From: Actinobacteria bacterium 21-64-8
GTDB taxonomy: Bacteria > Actinomycetota > Acidimicrobiia > Acidimicrobiales > RAAP-2
Assembly: GCA_002255315.1 (NCBI GenBank)
Contig: NCBD01000012.1
Span: forward strand, 1-12,223
Length of the DNA: 12,223 bases
Reading direction: 5' to 3'
Both the position numbers and the translations under genes were made by a program. Shown one piece after another: positions 7,628 through 12,223 of this stretch. Under the pieces are notes generated by a model, which had not been told where the DNA came from, made no database searches, and saw nothing but the letters and a program-made list of their open reading frames with translations. Numbering within the stretch: position 1 is the stretch's first letter; each line of letters opens with the position of its first letter.

Positions 7628-8167
7628 TTACGAGAGCGTCGGCGTCGAGGAACTCGCACCTTCGTTACGCCGAGGCAGCACCCATTCCGCACGGGGGAAG
7701 TGACAGGTGTAGCCGTTGGGAATGCGCTCAAGATAGTCCTGATGCTCGGGTTCGGCCTCCCAGAAGTCACCCGCGGGCGTGACTTCGGTGACGACCACGC
7801 CGGGCCATAGACCAGAGGCGTTCACGTCGGCGATGGTGTCTTCGGCGACCAGGCGCTGATCATCGGAGAGATAAAAAATCGCCGATCGGTAGCTGGAGCC
7901 CCGGTCGTTGCCCTGGCGATCTTTCGTCGTCGGATCGTGGATCTGAAAGAAAAACTCCAAGAGATTGCGATACGTCGTCACCGAGGGGTCAAAAGTGACT
8001 TCAATGGACTCGGCGTGACTCCCGTGGTGTCGATAGGTCGCGTTCGCCACGTCCCCACCGCTGTAGCCCACGCGCGTCGCGAGCACGCCGGGCTGGCGGC
8101 GAATCAAATCCTGCATTCCCCAAAAGCAACCACCTGCCAAGATGGCCCGTTCCGTCGTCACGCTCAT
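7628..8167 (-). CDS. msrA: Peptide-methionine (S)-S-oxide reductase MsrA
   Basis: A 179-residue cytoplasmic repair enzyme that reduces the S epimer of methionine sulfoxide in proteins. The active-site GGCFWG carries catalytic Cys14. Further family blocks are [56 protein letters not shown], and the C-terminal [16 protein letters not shown] with the usual second Cys. Length and motifs indicate an active enzyme. The ATG at 8167 has AAAGGTGAG just upstream and overlaps the stop of the decayed msrB frame (ATGA), so the pair was once translationally coupled. The last roughly 15 residues are Ser/Thr-rich and not conserved. Confidence 0.96.
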   Translation of the reverse strand: MSVTTERAILAGGCFWGMQDLIRRQPGVLATRVGYSGGDVANATYRHHGSHAESIEVTFDPSVTTYRNLLEFFFQIHDPTTKDRQGNDRGSSYRSAIFYLSDDQRLVAEDTIADVNASGLWPGVVVTEVTPAGDFWEAEPEHQDYLERIPNGYTCHFPRAEWVLPRRNEGASSSTPTLS

Positions 8168-8640
8168 TCGCTCACCTTTCTCTGTGCTGGTTCCTCCGCG
8201 AGGAAACTCGCGAACTCACCGTCACCATCGATTTCGAGACCTTCGTACCTTATAAAGCGTAGGGCCGCCGAGTGGATGCCGTATCACAGGCCGCCGTGGT
8301 CGGGCGCACCGTCGTGACGTTCGTAGCCAAGATGGCTCTTACCGAGGCCAATCCGACCTCGGTACGCGACATGGCAATGCGGTGATCTTGTACCTCGACC
8401 ACGTCCCCCAATCGCAAGGGCCGCGTAAAGCGGGGCCACCCGTAACCGCTGTCGAGTCTCTGGCAGTTCGCAAAAAGCGGCCCACCAGGACCGACGTCAA
8501 CGTAGGTGCCCGCGTCGGGATGGTCCCAGAACTCCCTCGAATAAGTCGGCTCCGTTGCCTTTGCCCTCGTCACTTCGTACTGACGGGAGGTCAAGTTCAC
8601 GAGTGCGTGCTCACTCACCTCGTAGGTCTTGTTTGTTCAT
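8164..8640 (-). pseudogene. msrB: Decayed methionine-(R)-sulfoxide reductase msrB
   Basis: From GTG 8618 the frame encodes an MsrB N-terminal half (LTSRQYEVTRAKATEPTYS, EFWDHPDAGTYVDVGPGGPLF, LDSGYGWPRFTRPL, MSRTEV). It then runs into unrelated residues to a stop at 8250. The lost C-terminal half is in another frame starting near base 8340: KSHLG, then DHGGL, a TGA, then YGIHSAALRFIRYEGLEIDG, ending in a TGA at 8166-8164 that overlaps msrA. The gap between RTEV and SHLG is 17 bases where intact relatives have six codons, indicating a one-base deletion. The catalytic Cys of the RYCxNS motif is Gly here and the Asn is His. An ATG at 8640 with GGAAGGGA upstream is out of frame with the MsrB start, possibly a second frameshift. 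Several independent lesions argue against sequencing error. Confidence 0.85.
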
Positions 8641-8806
8641 CGTGTTTCCCTTCCAAACACAGTCGTCGATCTTGCGGTCACGGTTTAGGCTCAAAGCGTC
8701 ACCACACGCCAGATCGCTGCACCAACATAAGAATTGCACCGTGCTAAAAGACCGTGGGGAGGACCACTCGCCTTGAGCGTACGACGTGAAAAACGTGCGA
8801 CGTCTT

Positions 8807-8812
8807 TACACT
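8807..8812 (+). promoter_or_regulatory. Candidate leaderless -10 box for the DCC-family gene
   Basis: TACACT ends seven bases before the GTG start at 8820, and no ribosome binding site is present between them. This fits a transcript starting at or one base before the GTG. The rest of the 179-base divergent spacer (8641-8819) shows no gene or clear -35 element. Confidence 0.4.
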
Positions 8813-8819
8813 CAAGAAC

Positions 8820-9188
8820 GTGCGTTCACTCGATCCTGGCCCCGTCTTACTGGTTGACGGGGAGTGTGCTCTGTGTACGAGCGTCGCGGCACTCGGCCAA
8901 CGCCTGGGTGTCAAGTGTGAAGTGCGTACACTCCAGTCCGTCGACTTAGCTGCGTGGGAAGTCGACGCCGCACGAACGCAAAACGAACTCGCCTTACGCA
9001 GCGATGACGGGGCGACACGGTACGGTCACGAAGCGGTGGCTGGGGCGCTGTTGTCGGGTCCCTGGTACCTGCGCCTACTTGGCCGCGTGCTCGTAGCTAG
9101 AGCGGTGAGCCCACTGGCGCGCTGGAGTTATCACAGCGTGGCCCGTCGACGACGCCGTGACGCCACTACGGTGGTTACGACTCACTAG
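8820..9188 (+). CDS. DCC/DUF393-family thiol-disulfide oxidoreductase-like protein
   Basis: A 122-residue protein whose N terminus reads VLLVDGECALCTSVAALGQR, giving the DGxCxxC pattern (Cys16, Cys19) that names the DCC (DUF393) family. That family is thought to be thioredoxin-like, but its substrate is not established. Later, RYGHEAVAGALL and PWYLRLLGRVLVARAVSPLARWSYHSVARRR follow the family's usual second half, a conserved amphipathic region ending in a basic tail. The length is normal. GTG start, apparently leaderless. It diverges from the msrB/msrA locus; a shared redox-repair theme is possible but unproven. Confidence 0.82.
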   Translation: MRSLDPGPVLLVDGECALCTSVAALGQRLGVKCEVRTLQSVDLAAWEVDAARTQNELALRSDDGATRYGHEAVAGALLSGPWYLRLLGRVLVARAVSPLARWSYHSVARRRRRDATTVVTTH

Positions 9189-9194
9189 CGCCGA

Positions 9195-9246
9195 CGCGTT
9201 CGGGAGCGTTCGAACGCGCCCTCGCGTACGCGCCGCGCCCGAGGGC
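9195..9246. terminator. Two tandem GC-rich hairpins between convergent genes
   Basis: CGCGTTCG (9195-9202) pairs with CGAACGCG (9211-9218) over an 8-base loop. Next, GCCCTCG (9218-9224) pairs with CGAGGGC (9240-9246) over a 15-base loop that itself contains CGCGTACGCG. They fill the 68-base gap between the converging stops at 9188 and 9257. Neither is followed by a T run. A role in stopping transcription from both sides, or in protecting 3' ends, is inferred from position. Confidence 0.45.
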
Positions 9247-9256
9247 ACACATCGCT

Positions 9257-9421
9257 TCAGTGCTTCTTGAAGTGATGGTAAATGCCGTAACAGATCGCCA
9301 CCACGATTAGGAGAACTAACACCGATTTGATGATGGCGGTCAAGACGCCTACGAGGGCAAAAATCAACCACAGGACTATGAGTACCGCGACAATCACGCC
9401 GACTGTTTTGACCATCGCCAT
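9257..9421 (-). CDS. Small membrane protein (54 residues)
   Basis: Starting from the ATG at 9421, the protein is almost wholly hydrophobic, with two probable membrane helices (about residues 5-24 and 28-46). It ends in a short basic, His-rich cytoplasm-type tail (YHHFKKH). AAGGGGGG lies four to five bases before the ATG, and a promoter-like pair lies just upstream, so the short start is preferred over the 120-residue open frame from 9619, whose extra N terminus is Arg-rich and would cross the divergent control region. I do not recognise a named family; small hydrophobic proteins of this kind are common in actinobacteria and mostly uncharacterised. Confidence 0.7.
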   Translation of the reverse strand: MAMVKTVGVIVAVLIVLWLIFALVGVLTAIIKSVLVLLIVVAICYGIYHHFKKH

Positions 9422-9440
9422 CGTCCCCCCTTCGCCCGCA

Positions 9441-9468
9441 AGCCTAGAGCTTCCCTTCACCGTCGCAA
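9441..9468 (-). promoter_or_regulatory. Candidate promoter for the 54-residue membrane protein
   Basis: On the minus strand TTGCGA (9468-9463) and TAGGCT (9446-9441) are separated by 16 bases. They would give a start of transcription about 13 bases before the ATG, just enough for the AAGGGGGG ribosome binding site. The -35 overlaps the left arm of an inverted repeat. Confidence 0.4.
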
Positions 9469-9484
9469 CGAGCAGTGTGCGACG
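9461..9484 (+). repeat. Perfect 7-bp inverted repeat followed by a T run in a divergent spacer
   Basis: CGTCGCA (9461-9467) and TGCGACG (9478-9484) form a 7-bp stem over a 10-base loop, followed on the plus strand by ATTTTT (9485-9490). It could be a plus-strand intrinsic terminator, or an operator since its left arm covers the -35 of the minus-strand gene. Part of it recurs as a direct repeat (AACGAGCA, two variable bases, GTGCG) at 9467-9481 and 9520-9534. Confidence 0.45.
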
Positions 9485-9574
9485 ATTTTTACGCCGCGAA
9501 CACCGGTAACGTGCGACCCAACGAGCAACGTGCGCCTTGAGCGGTGCGGTTCGAGGATTGAGGAACAGCAGAGC

Positions 9575-10714
9575 GTGAAGTTGGTCCAAGGTGTCCTCCT
9601 CGCACGGCGCCGTCATCACGCCGTACTTCGCGTCGCCGCCGTGCTCGTACTCGCGGCCCCCGGGCTGCTCGCCTCCTCAGCACGTGCGAACGCGACGGGT
9701 GCCCCTCGCGCTAGCTCACCCGAACCGGGAGTAGCGGTGGGACTCAAGACCTGTACCTTCGTCGACCATTCGCGTTCGGTCATGAATTTTACGACGACCC
9801 CGGCGTCGCTGTTGTCGTCGAGCCGAACGCTCGTGACCGAAATTCGCTACCCCGCCACGTACGTCACGGGTGCGCCCAGCGAACAACGCGGCGCAACGCC
9901 TCTCGCGTCTCCGTCGGGCTACCCGATGATCGTCTTCGCTCACGGCTACGACGTGACGCCTGACATCTTCGCCCCCCTGTTAGATGCGTGGGTCCGCGCA
10001 GGCTTCGTCGTCGCTTCGCCCCTCTTCCCTGACGAAAAACAGTCCGAGGTCAGCGCCCAACACGGCGCCAACACTGAAGAAGATCTCGTCAATGAGCCAG
10101 CCGATCTCGCGTTCGTCACGAGGGCGCTCCTACTGGCCTCGAACAACACCCCGTCGAACTGCCCTGTCATGCGAGGACTCGTGAGTGCGTCTGAACTCGC
10201 GCTCGCGGGACACTCCGACGGCGCCACCGCCGTTGCGATGCTCGCTTTTGATCACGGCCTCGACCCCCAAGGGGTGAACTTCGCTACCCTACGCACGGGT
10301 CTGCACTTTAGCGCCGTCGCCATCTTTACGGGCGCCGAAAATCGCGCACAGTCCTACGCCGCCGAAGCGAGCCACCCGAATCTACTCGTCGTCCACAGCC
10401 GCGTGGACCAGTGCAATCCACTGAGCAACGACGTCACGCTATACGACACCATCCACCAGCCCAACAAGTGGTTCCTCGAGCTTCAACACGCCCATCACCT
10501 CCCTCCCTTCGACGGAACCGATCCCGTGGCCTTTCACGTCGTGGCCGCCACGACCGTCCGGTTTTTTCGTGAGTCGCTCCAAGGCTTTACGCCCACGACC
10601 AATCTCGTCACGTACGCGAGTCAAGATCCAGCCGTCGCGCGAATGTATAAAGGTACACTCGGTCCGACCTTCGAACCAGAGCCAAAGTTGAAGCCGGTCT
10701 GCAGCCGCAACTAG
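9575..10714 (+). CDS. Secreted alpha/beta hydrolase
   Basis: A 379-residue protein with a long signal peptide: an Arg/His-rich n-region, a hydrophobic core AVLRVAAVLVLAAPGLL, and an Ala-rich cleavage zone near ARANA. The alpha/beta-hydrolase fold is shown by YPMIVFAHGYDVTPDIF (oxyanion HGY), then GHSDGATAV with nucleophile Ser near residue 214, a likely acid in VVHSRVDQCNPL and a His in LQHAHHLPPF, all in the right order. This layout resembles dienelactone hydrolase, chlorophyllase or PAF-acetylhydrolase-like esterases; the substrate is unknown. The GTG at 9575 is preferred because AGGA lies ten bases upstream. A GTG at 9530 would add 15 residues before the signal peptide. Confidence 0.84.
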   Translation: MKLVQGVLLARRRHHAVLRVAAVLVLAAPGLLASSARANATGAPRASSPEPGVAVGLKTCTFVDHSRSVMNFTTTPASLLSSSRTLVTEIRYPATYVTGAPSEQRGATPLASPSGYPMIVFAHGYDVTPDIFAPLLDAWVRAGFVVASPLFPDEKQSEVSAQHGANTEEDLVNEPADLAFVTRALLLASNNTPSNCPVMRGLVSASELALAGHSDGATAVAMLAFDHGLDPQGVNFATLRTGLHFSAVAIFTGAENRAQSYAAEASHPNLLVVHSRVDQCNPLSNDVTLYDTIHQPNKWFLELQHAHHLPPFDGTDPVAFHVVAATTVRFFRESLQGFTPTTNLVTYASQDPAVARMYKGTLGPTFEPEPKLKPVCSRN

Positions 10715-10809
10715 CCCGTGGCGATCATGCGCACTCGCCGATATGGCGCACGCCAGAGTGGTCGAGTCAAGGACCTGCTTCGTGCTTCAGCGACAAAGTT
10801 GACTTGGCG
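10715..10809. other. Convergent spacer without clear features
   Basis: This 95-base gap separates the hydrolase and apbE stop codons. Only a weak 5-bp stem (GGCGA 10720-10724 with TCGCC 10735-10739) was noticed, with no T run and no gene. Confidence 0.4.
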
Positions 10810-11574
10810 TTAGGGCGTCGCGAGGTCCAACGTGGACGCCGTTGCGCCTTCCTCAGCGAACGCCATACCCGACGACGTAAACATGACGCCTTCTGGGGTA
10901 ATAAAGAAACCCTCGACACCCTCAATCTCTTCAAGCAGATAGAGCACTGAGGCACCACCAACGGCGAGCGCGGTCGCGAGCGCGTCCGCGACGACGAGTC
11001 GCCCTCCCACCACCGTGGCCGAAACGGCCGCGATAGATTCGCCGTGAGGATTAATCAGGTGTGCACCGCGTGCATAGATCCCCGACGTCGCGACGGCCGA
11101 CGTAACGTTCACGACACCACAGAGTGCCTCCGCCTCAAAGGGGTGTTGTATACCGACCAGAAAACTGGCGCCCGGCGTCACGCACACGTCGCCGCCCGCG
11201 TTGACCAGTGCGTTGATCACTCCGTGCTCGGCGAGCACGCGCAGCGCACGCTCTGCGGCCCAGCCCTTGACCAGTCCCGTCGGATCGAAACCGCCCGGCA
11301 TGGCCCAAGGATCAAAGAATCCCCTCGTGAGTTCAAAGTTTTCGCCACAGAGATCAATGACCTCCTCCATTAACGCCGAGGGCGACGACTGGCCCCCCCG
11401 GCGCAGTTGCGAAAGTTCACTCTCTGGTTTCCAGGTACTAAAGCGTGCGTCAAGGTCAGTGAACTCACGACAGGCGTCCGCAATCGCTCCTTCAATCTGC
11501 TCGTGAGTGAGACCTTGGTCGTCGATCAAATACGACACCACGGTGCCCATGACCTCGTGGGTTCGAGCGATCAT
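10810..11574 (-). CDS. apbE: FAD:protein FMN transferase
   Basis: A 254-residue member of the ApbE family, which moves FMN from FAD onto a Thr or Ser of target proteins through a phosphoester bond, with Mg2+. Family blocks are the N-terminal MGT (9-11), FSTWKPESELSQLR, FDPTGLVKGWAAERA (96-110), NALVNAGGDV with NAGGD at 125-129, ATSGIYARGAHLINPHG (162-178) and the metal-site region VADALATAL (195-203). It appears complete and active. No signal peptide or lipobox is present, unlike the exported ApbE enzymes of many bacteria. Its ATG overlaps the stop of the upstream FMN-binding gene by four bases (ATGA), so enzyme and presumed substrate are translationally coupled. Confidence 0.95.
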   Translation of the reverse strand: MIARTHEVMGTVVSYLIDDQGLTHEQIEGAIADACREFTDLDARFSTWKPESELSQLRRGGQSSPSALMEEVIDLCGENFELTRGFFDPWAMPGGFDPTGLVKGWAAERALRVLAEHGVINALVNAGGDVCVTPGASFLVGIQHPFEAEALCGVVNVTSAVATSGIYARGAHLINPHGESIAAVSATVVGGRLVVADALATALAVGGASVLYLLEEIEGVEGFFITPEGVMFTSSGMAFAEEGATASTLDLATP

Positions 11575-12074
11575 TTGAAGTGGAGTTGGTCGAGCGCACT
11601 TTGAATCGAGTAGGCGTAAGCCTCGCTGGTGTAGGTGGCGCCCGACAACGCACTGATCCGTGTACCTTGGGCCTGGAGGACTTCGCTCTTCAAGATCGGC
11701 ACGACTTGTTGCTCGAGTTGCTGTGAATAGGACTCGAGTGTCGTAAGCGACGCGACCTTCAGTCCAACAATCTTGCCACTCGCGATCGTGACCTTTACCG
11801 ACATTTGCCCGTACCCATAGTTCTCGACCCGACCAACCGCGGTTCCATTCATCGAGGAACTCGAAGCGCCCGACGCTGGCGGCGTGGTGGTAGTCGTCGT
11901 GGTCGGGGACGGAGACGTGGTGGTCGTATCGGTCGAACTCGCACTCGTAGAGCCCGGGGTAGTCGGTAGTCGCACGACCGCCTGCGTGGAGCGTGGACCC
12001 AAGAAGCCGTGCAGCCCTACCGCGCTCGTAAAGCCCACCACGATGGCGCCGAGTAAGGAAATAGTTCGTCTCAC
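11571..12074 (-). CDS. Exported FMN-binding-domain protein, probable ApbE substrate
   Basis: A 167-residue protein in three parts. The N-terminal membrane or signal segment starts MRRTISLLGAIVVGF and has a twin arginine. A Ser/Thr/Pro-rich spacer follows (about 39-74). The FMN-binding domain (about 75-165) begins GTAVGRVENYGYGQMSVKV and contains SGATYTS at 144-150, where Thr147 is the residue expected to carry covalent FMN. In the usual target motif an Asp lies three positions before the first Ser; here that position (141) is Ser. GTG start with GAGGAGAG upstream, 12 bases after the FNR-type gene. The likely role is to carry electrons outside the membrane, received from the upstream reductase; the final acceptor is unknown. 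Confidence 0.88.
   Translation of the reverse strand: MRRTISLLGAIVVGFTSAVGLHGFLGPRSTQAVVRLPTTPGSTSASSTDTTTTSPSPTTTTTTTPPASGASSSSMNGTAVGRVENYGYGQMSVKVTIASGKIVGLKVASLTTLESYSQQLEQQVVPILKSEVLQAQGTRISALSGATYTSEAYAYSIQSALDQLHFK
11853..11960 (-). repeat. Low-complexity Thr/Ser/Pro codon tract
   Basis: The segment encoding residues 39-74 of the FMN-binding protein is built of repeated ACC/ACG/ACT codons, including runs of seven and four Thr. On the plus strand it appears as GTGGT-rich repeats that create a spurious open frame. It forms a flexible tether between the membrane segment and the FMN domain, and could vary in length between strains. Confidence 0.7.
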
Positions 12075-12086
12075 GCTCTCCTCATC

Positions 12087-12223
12087 TCAGATGCTGTAGG
12101 CCTCTTGATGCAGCGCATGCTCGGGCACACCAGCGCGCTGGGCCATCGCGACGGTGTCGCGAACGAAACTCTCCGACCCGCTTATAAAAACGTCTCGTTT
12201 CGCCATATCGGGCACGAGCGTCA
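12087..12223 (-). CDS. FNR-type flavin oxidoreductase, C-terminal fragment
   Basis: The last 44 residues of a protein entering from the right edge read TLVPDMAKRDVFISGSESF, then VRDTVAMAQRAGVPEHALHQ and EAYSI before a TGA at 12089-12087. The pattern VPDxxxRDVF(V/I)xG, followed about 20 residues later by GVP and a terminal H-x-E-x-(Y/F), is the C-terminal end of ferredoxin-NADP reductase-fold NAD(P)H-binding domains, as in ferric-reductase-like enzymes. Such proteins pass hydride electrons from NAD(P)H to FAD and onward. SGS replaces the common CGP. It is the first visible gene of the apbE operon. Whether a membrane heme domain is fused upstream cannot be seen. Confidence 0.75.
   Translation of the reverse strand, partial: TLVPDMAKRDVFISGSESFVRDTVAMAQRAGVPEHALHQEAYSI

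Noticed and set aside
8295..8312. In-frame TGA in msrB as a selenocysteine codon, since Sec-containing MsrB exists in animals
   Set aside because: The TGA is at the Arg position two codons before the catalytic site, the catalytic Cys itself is Gly, there is a frameshift upstream, and no hairpin like a bacterial SECIS is evident just downstream.
9422..9619. Longer 120-residue version of the small membrane protein
   Set aside because: A strong ribosome binding site and a promoter-like pair point to the ATG at 9421; the extension is Arg-rich and overlaps the start of the divergent hydrolase.
11884..12099. Val-rich plus-strand open frame near the right end
   Set aside because: It is the antisense of the Thr-codon tract in the FMN-binding protein.

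Overview
This window comes from a GC-rich bacterium, most likely an actinobacterium. The pointers are frequent GTG starts, several genes whose -10 box sits 6-7 bases before the start codon (leaderless style), MscL with a C-terminal zinc ribbon, and a linked FMN-binding/ApbE pair. A placement near the Acidimicrobiia is only a guess. No tRNA, rRNA, insertion sequence, phage gene or CRISPR array was seen. Gene density is high and most spacers are under 150 bases.

Layout. Bases 1-1610 hold the start of trpG (anthranilate synthase glutaminase subunit, minus strand) diverging from complete trpE (plus strand). They share a 34-base spacer containing two opposed -10-like boxes with a small palindrome between them. 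Convergent with trpE is an exported branched-chain-amino-acid-type binding protein (1615-2793), preceded on the same strand by a DnaQ-fold exonuclease (3074-3805). From 3968 to 7583 the plus strand carries a secreted SGNH hydrolase, MscL, a DMT-type transporter and an MFS transporter. Convergent with these is a minus-strand methionine sulfoxide reductase pair: msrA looks intact, but the upstream msrB is a decayed pseudogene with a frameshift, an in-frame TGA and loss of the catalytic Cys. Its stop still overlaps the msrA start.

From 8820 to 10714 come a small DCC/DUF393 protein (plus), a 54-residue membrane protein (minus) and a secreted alpha/beta hydrolase (plus). The divergent region 9422-9574 contains an inverted repeat and a spaced direct repeat. 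The right end (10810-12223, minus) is a compact operon: the C-terminal end of an FNR-type flavin oxidoreductase, an exported FMN-binding-domain protein, and ApbE, the flavinyl transferase expected to attach FMN to that protein. Together they look like a flavin-based system passing electrons from cytoplasmic NAD(P)H to the cell surface.

The items most worth a second look are the trpG/trpE divergent promoter, the msrB decay, and the ApbE operon, in which the ApbE lacks a signal peptide while its presumed target carries an N-terminal twin arginine.
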